Shown here one piece after another: positions 29,001-52,224 of a stretch of DNA of 64,000 bases. Where the stretch lies: NCBI RefSeq assembly GCF_021018895.1, contig NC_079368.1:1898001-1962000 (forward strand), given 5' to 3'. Source of the stretch: Seriola aureovittata (taxonomy: Eukaryota; Chordata; Actinopteri; Carangiformes; Carangidae). The notes under the pieces are model-generated. The model did not search any database. It was not told the origin of the DNA and was given only the letters and a program-made list of their open reading frames with translations. The translations under genes were made by a program, and so were the position numbers. How positions within the stretch are numbered: position 1 is the stretch's first letter; the number at the start of each line of letters is the position of its first letter.

Positions 29001-31660
29001 ACCTTCAGGTATTCAGACGGTTGATGTGTGGAGTGACAATAGTGCCACTGACGTCACCACAAGGTTCAAGGCTGCAGACAGATTTATTTTGGTAAGATTG
29101 CACAACAAGGATATTCATTCCCTTCAAAGACGTATCACCATATTCCGAAGTCAGTGGTGGAGAAAAGAAGTCACCTGAATGTTTGTTTGATTTTAATTTT
29201 CTACATTAGAGAACTTTCAAATCTGGTAATGTTGCAAAAGCTTTTTAAAGGAAATATCCAACCTGATGGATTTCCAATGTGTAAAAACTGAACCGTCTGT
29301 GTAGGTATCAGTAGTCAGAATGATGAAGCAGATTTTACTATTTGGGTGCACTATACTCTTTCCCCCATACTGACTCATCTTTTACAGTTTTTGATTTCCT
29401 GATACTGTGCATCCATAGAGAACACTCAGCTCTGCAGTTACGGCCTCAGTATGACTCTAACTAACACATTTGTACATGTTTTCTAACCACATGGAACGGA
29501 GCAGATCGCATCATCACCTTTACCACTTCTTGCCCGTTGCAGTGGGCAAGTGGGTTACAGCAACCATGGCTGTTTATGATACTAGTGAGCGAAACCTGTT
29601 AGATTAATTGTGTAATAATATTAACCAATTCCTCTAATTCAAGCTACAACCCAGTCTAATTATCAGCGTGATGAAACCACAGAAGGTGATAGCAGCAGCC
29701 TCTTTCTACGGGTTGGTAGGACCAGAGGCAGCCGGTGCCCTGCAGCTGCTTAAATTATAGCACACCATTAATAAACATGGGCCAGCACATAAAAATACAC
29801 CAGTGCATATTGGAACACTTGCCTACCTCTGTCTTGATATTCAATGTCCAAAAAACTCCTGACCATGAGGAGGGGATTTAACAGGGCAACATTCAAGTTT
29901 CTTTTGGTACTAAACAGATCTCCCTGTGGTACCAGAACACTGACATCTATCTCTCAAAAAGAAAACTTTGTCACTCGAAAGAAACATAAAAATAATAATG
30001 TCAAATTTAAATAAAAGTCAATTTGCTTTTATTTTTCATTTATATTTTTATCTATTAATTTAGGAAAAAACAAGATTCCATTACAATAACAAGAACGGCA
30101 CATTTTAACTGCCTGGATTGTGCTACTTAAAATCATATGTTATAGAAGTGAGTCAGAAAAGCTGCAGTATGCCTTAGTAGGCTGAATTTTTTTTTTTTTT
30201 TAAGTTATTGCAGTAATTCAATTCAAGACAAACCAGTTGGCCACAAGGTCTCATCTCTGTCATTATGTCTTCTCTTGAAATACCTGGGAAAAAATCTTCT
30301 GCAGATATGTCAAGGCGTCGTGCATTCATTGTATCCAGGAGAGATAATAACTTCCCACCTCTGTGAGGAGAATCATTCCTCTGTGCGATTGGCTTTTTAT
30401 GTAGATGTAGCAAAATGTAGCAGACTGCAGTCTAATTGAGAGTAATCACATGTTGTGTAAGGTTTTGAATGTAAATGCTTGACATATTTGTCACTGTCAC
30501 TACACTTAATATCCAAATCTATGGCCTCGATGCTTGTAACTTTCCGTGCGGTATAACCTGTTTAACAGTGACCACAGGGGCACTGCTGTCCACTATACTG
30601 CCATGGTAGTAACAGTCTTTACGGTAGCAGCACAGCTTCAAATCCAGCTTGTGCCATTTTCTGCATGACATTGCCTCTCTCTCTCTCTCCCAGCTTTCCT
30701 GTCTCTTCCTCACTGTCATTATCACATTAGGAAAAGGCAAAACTGTCCAAAAATAACTTTAAAAGGGTGAATGATGGCTGCATGAAACAAGAGTGATGAA
30801 GCCACTTTTTGTTCTGCTTCACTTGCTAAACACGTGCTTCAGTTGGGAATCAAACCCAGGGACTCTAACAGGTAGCAGATATAAATCTACCTTCCTTAAA
30901 ATGATTGATAACCTTGGCAAATCATTTAGTGGTCATTAAAATGTATTAAGATTTAGCCTATCGATGATGCATATACCTCATAAATCACCACACTGCTCTG
31001 CCCTACAAACAGACCATGCTGTTAGCATGTCACAGAGATGCACAACCAGACCAAGGGTCAAAGGGTCAGCTCCAGAGGGTCAACCAATGGACACCAGGCA
31101 AACTGGAGAATATAGGCAAAATCTCCAGTTGTAGCAATAAGACTCTGTCTATTGATATTTGATTGTTTCTTATATCAGAATAGTAACTGGAAAAGGACTG
31201 ATTATCACCAAGATGTGATTCCTGGACTCTCTGTGCCATGCATGAATACACACATACATACACACACACACACACACATACACAAACACACCAACCTATC
31301 CCTTCCTCTGTCCCTCTTGGCTAATTGTCATAAACTACAATCCGCATCCTAATCCTGAGCCGTGGTCAGAACAGACTCACAGACACAGAGCTGAGGAAGA
31401 AGATATAATTAAATATTATTCTGTAAAATATACAATGCTTCTATGTAATAAGTCAATTCTCAGTCTATCCTCTAGAATGGCAAAAATACAACATATAGGT
31501 TTCAAGACAATATCTTTCATGTGATCATACTGTCAGCATCCTTCACACACCCACAATGTCTTTATTATTACTACTATAGTCAAAGAACTGCTGTGTAATC
31601 CACATGTATAGACTTTCGCTTTAAGGGTTTATATTGTTGTTTGATCAGTTAACCACTTGT
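29001..31660. other. Intergenic, no gene recognised
   Basis: Only short chance frames, a CA microsatellite near 31250-31285 and a short CT run near 30674 were seen. Confidence 0.45.
31250..31286. repeat. CA dinucleotide microsatellite
   Basis: Interrupted CA repeat (with a few CATA units). Confidence 0.9.
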
Positions 31661-31668
31661 ATCATGAT

Positions 31669-32214
31669 TCATTCCAGGTTTGAAGGATGTAATATGAAAC
31701 CCACACTTGTATTACTCCTGTCTGTTATCATTAGTGCCATTAGGTTTATATGTTGTTTCATTAAATGTTTTACAGCCTCCTCTAAAGTTATCCAGCCAGA
31801 GATCGCAGATCGAATTTTCAACCGATTAAAATGTATAGAAATACCAACTGTATGAGCTGTATATCTTATTTCATCTGGATAATAACCAGTAGCGGAGCGT
31901 CTTTCTCCGGCAGCTCTACACCTGTGCTTCCACCACAATGTTACACGCAGTACAAAACAATCTATCTCACTTTCCTGCAAAACACCGGGGAATTTCTTCA
32001 CACGCACTTTAACAGTAATTTTGTTGGTAAATGTGAGACGTTCACGTGACACGTTTACAGCATCACAAGCTTCAAAACTAAAAAAAACAAAAGAAGTGCG
32101 TTTGGTGACGCACATCCAGGTTTCGCAGAGGGGCCGGTATGATTGGTCCAACTCGCCTGCAACTTTGCATTTTTGATCAAATTTGCGAAAAAGATGCGGT
32201 GATCGGCGATTCAC
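31669..32214 (-). other. Unassigned 181-codon open frame in CpG-richer DNA
   Basis: One continuous frame of 181 codons with no recognised domain. It is rich in Arg, Lys, Ser and Thr, and has two Trp-containing patches (TLWWKHRCRAAGERR and SGWITLEEAVKHL). The surrounding 31.8-32.3 kb has many CpG words and GATCG/CGATAA motifs near 32180-32260, suggesting an old DNA transposon rather than a gene. No promoter or splice support was found. Confidence 0.25.
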
Positions 32215-32384
32215 GGGGGTTGGTTGAATTTTCGATAATTATTGTGATCGCGACATCGTGCGACTGTCCGGTTAATAAACCTCTTTATTTACACTCGCAG
32301 CTTCTGATATGAGATTGATCACATTAATCAATGACATGATTGATTGATGTCCTCCCTGAGAACTCAATGAGAGTTCACTACACT

Positions 32385-32494
32385 GCTGTTGTGGGTTATT
32401 GAGTGTAGATTGATTTTACTTATTTAAAAATAAATGTAAAACACAGTAACGTGCAAAAAGTGAAGGGGTCTGAATACTGTCTGAAGTCACTGTA
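32385..32494. mobile_element. Tc1-like transposon end fragment
   Basis: The order GGGTTATTGAGTGTAGATTG, ACGTGCAAAAAGTGAAGGGG, TCTGAATACTGTCTGAAG and CACTGTA matches the right end of a common fish Tc1-like element. Only one end is present. Confidence 0.7.
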
Positions 32495-32684
32495 TGTGCG
32501 TCACTTGATAAATAAGTGGCAGATGGACTGAGAAAAAGCATATCTGTTGTTTCATTTATATTCTTATATGGATGTTTTCTTCTTTGTTCAAAATGTTATT
32601 GTAGCCAAAATTTTTTATTTTAATGTTCCTCCTTGTCAGCTTTATCTGTCCTCTCTGACGCACCCTGAGCTGCACTAATCTGTA

Positions 32685-32724
32685 TGAAAAGTGCTATACA
32701 AATAAAGTTTGATTGATTGATAAT
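32685..32724 (+). mobile_element. LINE 3' tail
   Basis: AAAGTGCTATACAAATAAAG followed by TTTGATTGATTGAT is the characteristic 3' tail of fish LINEs. No coding part precedes it. Confidence 0.7.
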
Positions 32725-32890
32725 GAATGAAATGGTCACCATTATCAGACTCCACAACTATCCGTCCCTCATAACTGGACGCCTGATAAAATATGATTAT
32801 GTCAAGGATAAACCCTTTTCCTATAAATAGGTGTTTTTATATTCCTCCACCTGTAAATAACTATATAGCAGGAAATCATTGATATCTGTG

Positions 32891-32896
32891 TTTATT
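32891..32896 (-). terminator. Candidate DHFR polyadenylation signal
   Basis: AATAAA on the minus strand about 75 bp past the DHFR stop. Confidence 0.6.
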
Positions 32897-32970
32897 GGTA
32901 TGACACTACCCAACTGTAAAAATGAAAAAAAAATCCAGCATTTACAATGTTGCGGTGTCCATTTACAAAA

Positions 32971-36777
<3,807 letters not shown>

Positions 36778-36838
36778 TGTGAGTGGACTGAACACTGGAC
36801 TCTGCTCCGTGTCGTTTGCTGTGTGTAACCACCCAAGC

Positions 36839-36846
36839 TTCCCGCC
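36839..36846 (-). promoter_or_regulatory. E2F-type site in the DHFR promoter
   Basis: GGCGGGAA on the minus strand, about 60 bp upstream of the DHFR start codon. DHFR promoters of vertebrates are classic E2F targets. A second promoter-type word, CTTCCGG (ETS), lies at about 36906. Confidence 0.55.
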
Positions 36847-37084
36847 AGTAGATTTTACAAAAGCATGGTGAGTGATTTGTTAGATTTCCTCTTCCCCTCC
36901 CTCTTCTTCCGGCTTTACGGCAGCGGACACATGTGTCGTGACATCACTGCCGTCTTATGGACTTAAATAACATCAACTTTCTTCCACCAGTCCTCTCTGT
37001 TCTCTCTAAATATCACACAACCGTTACCTGCATTCAGTCAGGATTTAAAACATGCTGAGGTCATGGTATAAAAGTACTACGGAG

Positions 37085-37595
37085 TATTAGGGACACGTTG
37101 AAGGGAAAAAAAACATTACGAGAATAAAGTAGTGAATTATGAGAATATTATGCGAAAAAAGTCATAATTTTACAAGAAAAACTTCATATTATGAGAATAA
37201 AGTTGTAATTTTAGGTTCCGTGTTGTTTTAGAGGGGAAATATCAGATGCTTTTAAATGAGGAACGTGGAGCATCCTGTGAAGTTATACTGCAGCTGAGGT
37301 TTCACTAACAAGGAGATACTCATCATCATCATCATCATCATCAGGACATTGAAAAGATTGTGAAGAAACTGAGTCTATTCTATTGTTAGACAGACAAACA
37401 GCAGCTGCCAGAAGCAGCTCAGGCTGCCACTGACTGATTGGTTGATTTTTAATATTCCTAAAAAATGTTTTTGCTCTCAAACTTTTACATTTTTAATTCT
37501 CTATTACAACTTTTTTCCTGGTAATATTATGACTTTATTCTGGCAATTTCAGATTTTTTTTTCCTTAATGTGGCCCTTAGTCGTACAAATGTATC
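37085..37595. mobile_element. MITE-like element with GAGAATAAAGT repeats
   Basis: The left part has repeated AGAATAAAGT and TCATAATTTTAC words after GGACACGTTGAAGGGAAAAA. The right part is roughly its reverse complement: CTTTATTCTGG, then TTTCCTTAATGTGGCCCTTA. This inverted arrangement around a unique middle is typical of a well-known fish repeat. It lies between DHFR and the end of GTF2H2. A short CAT trinucleotide repeat is inside (37320-37342). Confidence 0.6.
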
Positions 37596-37934
37596 ACTGC
37601 ATCCTTATTATATTTGATATATTCTGACCTTTCATGTTTTCTTGGGTTAACTGTTTCATATTTGATCATCTAAATGCAAACTCAAAGCCTTCTCCACATT
37701 GCCAGGAATAATACTCTGGTTGGGAAGTACTGAATCTTTTATATATGTGGTCTACAAATATCCACAGTGTGAATGTTACTGTTAAAATACCTGCTGTATA
37801 ATCCCAGAAAAATACCACAGAATCTCAGTGTCCTCAAAAGTAGCGACAGCGCTCTGTCTTACCCTAAAGTTAGCATAGCAAGTGCAAGACCAGCCAGCAA
37901 ATTTCTAACACTTAAACAAGTAAAAAAAATCTGT

Positions 37935-37940
37935 TTTATT
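37935..37940 (-). terminator. Candidate GTF2H2 polyadenylation signal
   Basis: AATAAA on the minus strand about 450 bp past the GTF2H2 stop. Confidence 0.45.
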
Positions 37941-38390
37941 GTAACTAGCATGTCACATTCAGAACTGTAGTACAAATCTATAAACAATTCACAAAAATAT
38001 TTCTGACATAAAGCACCTCAGATGAAGTGTCAGAGCAGACAGGAGCTTTGAACCAACTCAGCACCATCTTTAGGAAGAGCGCAGCTGCCTCCACCTTCAA
38101 GACCATCCAATATTCTGTGCCGATCTTTAACATCTTTGAAATATGACTGCAGTCTGACACTTCAACCCAAAATCTCCCATAGGTGATCTACTGGACTGAG
38201 ATCTGGTGTCTGAAGGTCACAGCATATGATTCACATCATTTTCATGCTATCAAACCATCAGCGATCCCTCGTGTCCTGTCAACGGGGGCATTGACGTCCT
38301 GCTTCTCCACTCATTTTTTCTGGCCTTTCTTTTCATTTGACACCCATCTGAGTTTGTTTCAGTCTCTGTCTGACGGTTGGCCTCTCACCT

Positions 38391-45164
<6,774 letters not shown>

Positions 45165-45525
45165 TTAACACACAAGTCTGCTGTAAATCTCCATTCATAA
45201 CCCAGGAACCGCAACTACCTCTGATTTAATATTACGGTGAGTCTAAACCCGGTTGGTGAAGTACTTATATGGAGAACACTGTGTATGAGAAGGCATGATG
45301 GTTCCTAACAGACTGTGCTCTTCGAAGTGACCGGTAAAGACAACGCATTATTCAGATACATACCGAATAGACTACGATATGACCCTGCGTCAAAACAGAA
45401 GTAACTGCAGTGGGATGAACAAGGCGAGTTATCTGCTGACCTTTCTCATAACATTATCATTACGTACATCTCGTTATTTCAAAACAAACCTCGCATATCT
45501 TTAAGTGACAACCTGAAGTCATTAC

Positions 45526-45590
45526 CTTCACAACAGTTAGCTAGCGAACCGTTCTTCTGACGGACGTTACCGGAAGAAACTAACGCTACT
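45526..45590 (-). promoter_or_regulatory. GTF2H2 non-coding first exon and ETS site
   Basis: On the minus strand CTTCCGGTAACG (ETS-type site, about 45576-45565) is followed by a short leader ending TTGTGAAG and a donor GTAATG at 45525-45520. It sits about 430 bp upstream of the start codon exon. A second CTTCCGG-like word is at about 45718. The TSS is not directly visible. Confidence 0.45.
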
Positions 45591-46299
45591 ATCTCCTTGA
45601 TAGTTAATATAGTTAAGATGGTTAATATGTAGTTATTGTATGTGATACGACTCACTATCTAACTACGCCGAATAAAGACAAATGTACCTTCACTACTCGC
45701 GGTGCAACAGATTTATCTTCCGGGAGGAAACATGTGCTGTACGCTCAAAGATCCACTACATTTTTTCTCTCTGCTCCTATTCTTTTTCCATGGTGTTTAA
45801 CGGCAGCTGGAACCCAAGTAGTTGCATTACTGCCATCTTCCGACATCACTCTGCTCCTAAATTGTCTAGTCTGCTAAATCTTTTTCAGTAGTCCCGTTTC
45901 CCGCACGAAGTTACTTTTGCATCCTCTCCCCTGCTTACTTGAAGCCCTTCTTCAGCTCCCTTCCTCTCATTCACAAACGATTTTCCTCCATCATACCCTC
46001 CCTTTCTGATTTGTCTTCACTGCAGTAGATTGTGACATGTTCCATAGTTTCTGGCAGGTTGCTGAGTCCTATTCTTAATCTTGACATGATGACCTCTTCT
46101 ATCTCCTGCTTCCTCCCCTGTACCTTACACTGCCAACTCTGTTCTGCTGAATGTTTGTCTCCTGATCCCAGTGCTGTTGCCATTCTATGTGAATATTTTT
46201 TCCTTATATTACTTTTCCTCTCTTTTTTAGATATCTTAATTCTGATATCTATTTCTCTTCCGTAGAGCTTGTTTAGCCAGTTTGTCTGCTTTTCCGTTC

Positions 46300-46720
46300 C
46301 CTTTTATGCCTATGAGCTGGAATCCATTAGAATATGACTTTGGTGCCCTCGCTGCAAACCAGGACTTTATGTGGTTTGTTCTTTACAATCCATTCCAGGG
46401 CCATGAAAATGGCACACATCTTAACTGTGTACACAGCTAGGAAATCAGAGGTTAGTTTGAATATTTCAGTTCTGTAATCTGGGATTGTAATTGCAGAGCC
46501 TTTCCTGTGTGTGATTCGGTCTTTTGAGCCATCAGTAAAAATGTGCAAAAAAATCTGAATATCTGTGCTCTGTCTAGCAATGGAATGTACTCATTAAATC
46601 TGCCTTTTTATTTCTTGCCTTGATTTGCAGCAACTCCATACCCTCCTGTGGAGTTTCCAGCATCCAAGCAGGGATTACTGGCCAAATGACAGTTGGGCAA
46701 AATTCTAGCTCCGACACTCC
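46300..46720 (-). mobile_element. LINE RNase H fragment, copy A
   Basis: The minus strand encodes a linker (IPAWMLETPQEGMELLQIK) followed by an RNase H-type start, MHIFTDGSKDR, and later FMALEWIVKNKPHKVLV. Asp in TDGSK is the first catalytic residue of RNase H1 folds; the expected Glu before MALEW is replaced. A frame break separates the two parts. This is the RNase H domain found downstream of reverse transcriptase in I-clade type LINEs. Confidence 0.65.
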
Positions 46721-47229
46721 TTGGTTTCTTCCTGTTGTTTTGCCTGTCTTGTTTTTGTTGCTCTGTGCCTTTCCCAGTCTGCAACATTTTTTTAGTTGGA
46801 TGGTTATACTCATGATCTTTGAGATTTATCCAGTAGTTAACCAGTAATTATTTCCTGCGTAGGCACAAAGGCATTTCTCCAGTTTCTACTTGGAGGACAC
46901 ACACAGGGGAGGTTCCTACTGTGCCAATACAAACTCTTAGGGCTGTAGCCTGAACTTCTAGTCCTTAAGAATTGTTTCTGATCCGAACCATATGCTACAT
47001 TGCCATATTTTTACTGTCAATCTGATTAAGGATGTGCTTCATTGATATCATTTCTGCTTTTCCCCTTTTGTTGCATTATCCCAATACTGTTGCCACTATA
47101 GGTTTACCTCTGTCCACACTATGCCCTTCCCTCTGATTTTGATTTAACACTGACCTCAACACCTTTTTTAACTGCTTCCTTTTCCAGTTTATCTGCTCTC
47201 TAATGTAAGATACCTGAATGTGCAGGAAC

Positions 47230-47690
47230 TCACATGAATGTGATATCTTCCCTTTGACTAGTTATTCTTGAATTAGCTATCAGTATTTCATAAAGCAAAT
47301 CCTGATGACTTCTAGCTGACACCAAATCACTACTAATGACTATATTACAACAACTAACCCGTTCAATCCATTCTAGTGCCATCAACATGGCATATGGTTC
47401 CACACTATAATCATTCAAGCAATCTGACATTCTATTATTATTATATCCCATTTGATAGCTAGGCACAGCAACTGCAAACTCTGTTGCATCTGTCTCTGGA
47501 TCCTTTCATCCATCTGTAGAAATATGTATGTTGTCTTTATACTTTCGGTCCCTATAACTATAATATTCACTGGCTAAATCGGTTTTCTTATTCTTATACT
47601 TATGTTTAATCTTAAGTAGTTCCATATCTACACGTGGATTTTCCAATATCCAGACAGGTCTTACATGACACACCACTGATGCTCCAAACT
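47230..47690 (-). mobile_element. LINE RNase H fragment, copy B
   Basis: This fragment has the same layout as copy A: linker VWILENPRVDMELLKIK, then IHISTDG followed by an in-frame TGA, then KDPETDATEFAVAVPSYQMG and EPYAMLMALEWIERV with the catalytic-type Glu kept, and VISSDLVSA. The stop codon shows it is dead. Two copies of the same domain about 900 bp apart suggest a nested or tandem insertion. Confidence 0.65.
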
Positions 47691-47769
47691 CTTGTATATG
47701 CCCATATCTCTTGCCAAAACCTTTCTCTTCTCTTTCCTTTCTGTCGCCGTGGTTACTATAATAATGGTC

Positions 47770-47822
47770 ATGGCTTGGTTAGGTTTAGGCACAAAAACTA
47801 CTTGGTTAGATTTAGGCATTAA
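47770..47822. repeat. Short tandem duplication of a 27-bp unit
   Basis: GGTTAGGTTTAGGCA with an AAAACTACTT part is present twice in tandem, the second copy slightly diverged. Confidence 0.6.
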
Positions 47823-47899
47823 AAGTACTGCATCCTAAGTTCATCATTTACTTCTTCCCATTTGAAGCCTACCATATCCAAATGGTGTTCTAGCTTTTA

Positions 47900-48840
47900 C
47901 AATGATCTGAATCCTTCCAGTTTTAGATTTGATCTGTTGCATTTTATTACTCCTCTATTCATGCTTCTTCTCTTCTTCTTCTCTTGCTGTTCTTTTGCTG
48001 TCACTTGTTCTATGTTACATCTTTCCTCCTTGATCCTGTCCTGCAAACTTAACTGCCTCAGCATATGAGATTTCTTCCTTCACCCTTGTCTGTTGCACCT
48101 CCACCTCTTTTTTCAACATTTCACAACCCCCCATAAGTTACACTGTGACCACCTCCACTCTACAACAATTTGGCTTCACTCCCTCTCCACACTCCCTATG
48201 CTCATGTTCCCCACACCTAGCCTAGCACATCTTCTCTTTCCTTTGCACACTTTGGCTACATGCCAAAACTCCTGGCATTTGAAACACCTCACAGGTTTTG
48301 GTATATATTCTCATACATTATTCCATAGAATTCCAAATTACACCTCCTTTGGCAGTTCACTTTCCTCTAACTCTATCTAGATGGTTTCAGTCTCTATTTA
48401 TCTACTCCCCTTGTCATTCTCTTCACTTTCCACTGCACTATTCCTCACCCTAAGGGTCTCCACCATTAAACTGAGGGGAACCCCAGAAATCACTTCCTTA
48501 TGACCACTGAACCTCTTTTCTCCAACTCTTACAACCATGGACACCTTGACTTTACCAACACTAGGCATTCTCTTTACCTTCTCCACCTGCACTTCAGTGC
48601 TGCATCCTATTAACAAGTTTCCATCTCCCAGAACTCTCGCAGATTTCACTTCCACAAGCAGGGGGAGAAACAAAGCACAACGCTAAGTGTAGCATGAGCG
48701 TCAAACAACACTGCCAGCTGCTGCTTAGTTGACCGCATAACTCCAGTTTGGGCTAAAACAACAGATATATTTTCTACAAACCAAAGCTTTTCAAACTCCT
48801 TGAAGCAAATGTTTGACATTTTCAGAAACAACGGTCTGCT
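47900..48840 (-). mobile_element. LINE ORF1 (gag-like) fragment with zinc knuckle
   Basis: The minus strand encodes VEVKSARVLGDGNLLIGCST and KVSMVVRVGEKRFSGHKEVI followed by SGVPLSLMVETL, typical of the ORF1 of LINEs that carry RNase H. Further on (about 48285-48215) it encodes RCFKCQEFWHVAKVCKGK, a CX2CX4HX4C zinc knuckle. The reverse transcriptase between ORF1 and RNase H is missing, so the element has a large internal deletion. Confidence 0.65.
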
Positions 48841-49191
48841 ACTCAATGTGAGAAACCTTAAATAGGGTCAGTTACTTTACTCAATATCGTAATGTTTCCA
48901 CAAACTAATGTTTTTACACCTATTCCTCATAATGTAAACTAGTTACAGTAAAAAATAAAGTTCAGTGATTTTCATGACCTCACAGCTTATAGAGTTTTGT
49001 CACACAATAACTACTCTACAGCTAACTCAACATCTGCTGTTCACTTGATGACTGAAGAAGCCCAAGCCCAGACTGCAGCTACTTAAACCTGTGATGCTGC
49101 TGGCTCAGAACTGTTATTGAAAACAGAAGGTTGGTTGGTGCCCCTCCCCCAAGAAGTAAATAAATACTTCAAATACTACCTTCAGAAAATC

Positions 49192-49197
49192 TTTATT
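49192..49197 (-). terminator. Candidate FAM169A polyadenylation signal
   Basis: AATAAA on the minus strand, 3 kb past the FAM169A stop. If used, the 3' UTR (49180-52224) would include the Tc1-like element at 49679. Confidence 0.3.
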
Positions 49198-49678
49198 TGC
49201 CACAAAAATAGGAATTTCAGTTCATGGAAAAATAACTACAGAGAAAAGTTAGTCCACAGAAAACATTACTAAAAGAAAAAGTTTTAGGGTTAGTTAATCA
49301 AATTAAATGACTGCTGTTGCCTTCTGACATAAATGGTGTCTGCTATGAAGAACAAAATACATTTATGAAAGATCACACAGCTAAATTAATGCTAGCTTCC
49401 AAGCTCCAAATGACATAAACAACAAAATCAACACTTAAACAAACGTTAATAACACAAGGTTTAATTTGGACTAAATATCACATAATTAAAACATGACTGA
49501 GGAGACCGGCTACACGATGTATTGATAAAATCAACCTCAGGGTATAATGCTTAGTTCACAAAGTTAGTTAAAAGTGTAACACGTATGAGGTTTTTAAAAT
49601 AAGAGAAATTAAAATAAAGAGTGTTAATATTAAGACCTGAGTTCTGCAGAGTTGCAAAGCAAGAACAAGTTATACATT

Positions 49679-50232
49679 CAGTGCATTCAGAAAGACCATG
49701 TTTCACATTTTATGTTGCAGCCTAAATTCATTTAACTTTTTCCCTCATCAATCTAAACTAAATACCCCATAATGACAAAGTGACAACAGAATTTTTTAAA
49801 TGTTTGCAAGTTAATACAAAAGAAAAAAGTGAAATAGCACATTGACAGAAGTTTTGTCAGTACTTAGTTGAAGCAGTTTTGGCTGGGGAATGATGCGACA
49901 AGCTTTACACACCTGGATTTGTGAATTTTCTGTCATTCTTCTTCTTCTGTCAGGTTGAATGGGGACTGCTGGTGGACAGCCACTGTCAGGTCTCTCAAGA
50001 GAAAAGTCCAACACTCGGACAATGGTGTAACTTCATCACTCACTCAGTCAGTCACTCAGTCATTTGTGGATGTAGTGCTGGTCTTTTATTCAAAAAATGT
50101 CAAAAATTCTCTTTTGGCTCTGTCATTATGGGGTATTGAGTGTATATTGATTATGGATTAATTAAATTAAATGACTTTTAGCATAAAGCTGTAACGTGAA
50201 AAAGGGGGTCTGAAAACTTTCTGAATGCACTG
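49679..50232. mobile_element. Non-autonomous Tc1-like element with intact ends
   Basis: The left end CAGTGCATTCAGAAAG and the right end CTTTCTGAATGCACTG are a perfect 16-bp inverted pair. A TA follows the right end. Inside are further Tc1 words (ACCCCATAATGACAAAGTGA on the left, GTCATTATGGGGTATTGAGT on the right) and a short piece of the antisense transposase (for example GGTTGAATGGGGACTGCTGG). At 554 bp against about 1.6 kb for full copies, most of the transposase is gone. Confidence 0.85.
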
Positions 50233-52224
50233 TATGTGCATAAAACATGATCTTCAGCCACTTGACATTCACATCTTAAATGAAATATAAGAAAATATTT
50301 ACAATATAAAAATATTATTTCGCAACTTGTATAGAATTCTTATTAAAATGCAAATTATGGCTTTTTAAGGAACAGTCAAAAGAAATTCAGTGTGGCCCCA
50401 TTAGATTTTGTCCATGTGTATTTGTATTTGTGTGAAGAAACTCTGCTTGTAATCAAACCTGGTGTTTTAAATGAAAAAGTCAATTGATGATTACGTACAA
50501 ACCAGGAAAAGGCAAAAACACTTAAAAAATTCTTATTAATAATGAAGTTGCCGAGACACAAGACCTTCAATAGTGGGTCTAAAATATATTTCTTTGGTTT
50601 GGGCAGAGTTTATACAGCTGTGGCAAACGGCTGCCTTAAACAGGTCAACTGACATCTTAATGTCTGTAGAACCTCTTTAACTGTACATCATAGTCTTCCA
50701 ATACTGAAAATGAATATTAAAAGAACGTTTCTAAAGAAGGTTAGGATAGGCTAGGATCATCAGATAATACTGTAAGACAACTCTGGAAAATGATCATAGC
50801 GTGCTTGGACATATTTGGTTAGCCAGTGTATTGTCGAATGATGTGATATTCAGAAAAAGTCAGGTCCAACCTTTTAGCTGGATGTGTTTTTTTTTTGCCA
50901 GAGCCTCTCCGTCACCAACCCCAAGAGGCTCCATGCACTGCTCTCACAGGATGTCACTACATCTCACTGAAATGAGGAGACTGGATTTTTTGACTGAGCT
51001 TTGTCAGTCTGAACATGGCTGCACTGTTCTGAGGATTAACAACACACAGTGACGGTGGTGTTTAGTTTCTCCTGCATACCGGTGACAAGTATATCGAAGA
51101 TCAAGTCTGAGCCATTAGGCTCTTTTAAAGGCATATTAAGTGAATTTTCATGCAAATGTAACACAAATTCTGAAAATTTAAATAAATTCATCGAAAGAAA
51201 ATGTGAACGAAATTATGTTTCCATGTTGTGAGAACATTTGGAGTGGGTTCATCAAGATAAACAGCTGGTGGAGTTAATTTTCTAGTCAAGTGCCATTAAA
51301 CCATTGTAGGAGGAGTGTGACAAAATTATGCAATTAAAAGAGCAACTGTCAAACCTTGTGAAACAAAATGTAGAGAACATGATGGAAATATAGCGTTTCT
51401 GTTTGCTTTGTGTTCATTTGAGGAACATTACAATCTCATCATCCCGCACCGCTCTGTTTTGGTCTGTTACTTTTTCTTTCTTGTCTCTTCAGTGGAAGTT
51501 CGACATACATACATTCTTCATGTATGTCATGATCTGTTTCCTTTCCTTTGCACACTGTCACTTTGTGCTTACATTCATAAACCAATTTTTCCACCTCAAC
51601 TAAGCATAAGAACTTCCTTCCAATTTATATTTGGATCTCTTTGGATCTATATTGGATATCTCACGTTTTTTAATGAATAAATTGAGAATGCTTGGAAGCA
51701 CACCGATTGTATACAATTTGTATTTGATCATAGAGTCCTTGATGATCACGATGGCGTAGGTTTCGGTCTGTCCCTGGGTCAGGCCCGTGGTCCACGCTCA
51801 GAGGCAAATTTTTTAAATTGTAGTCATACTGGCTTTAAAGCAAGAATCTGTAACTTTGGCAGAGCAGTGGACACAATTAAGTCACAAGTAACAATTACAA
51901 AATAATACCATTCACCATTATCTATAGCCACCTGGACAGGTCTATGACAGCCCGTGTTTAACACTAAAACGTAGTGCAACAGTAGCATAAGTAGAGAAAG
52001 GTCATCGAATCCATGAGCTGAATCAGTAATGCCAGTTACACAGCATTATGTACAGTATCTAACATTTTTGCTACTGTTCATCCCAAACCGAGTGAAACTC
52101 TCTCCGTTGTGAGCCTGCTTGCATTAAAACATTACATATGTTTGTTTTTTGGGGGTTTTTTTGCCAGTTTTATGACTCTACACTGTATTTTGGTGTCAAT
52201 GTCAACCATAGTATTCAGAACACC
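50233..52224. other. Probable 3' UTR of FAM169A
   Basis: No coding frame of its own was recognised. It directly follows the FAM169A stop on the minus strand. The end of the UTR is not certain. Confidence 0.4.

Noticed and set aside
45644..45661. GATACGACTCACTAT, close to the T7 RNA polymerase promoter
   Set aside because: It lacks the full consensus at both ends and sits in ordinary fish promoter-proximal DNA; taken as chance.
46032..46265. Hydrophobic plus-strand frame resembling a membrane protein
   Set aside because: It is antisense to LINE-derived sequence.
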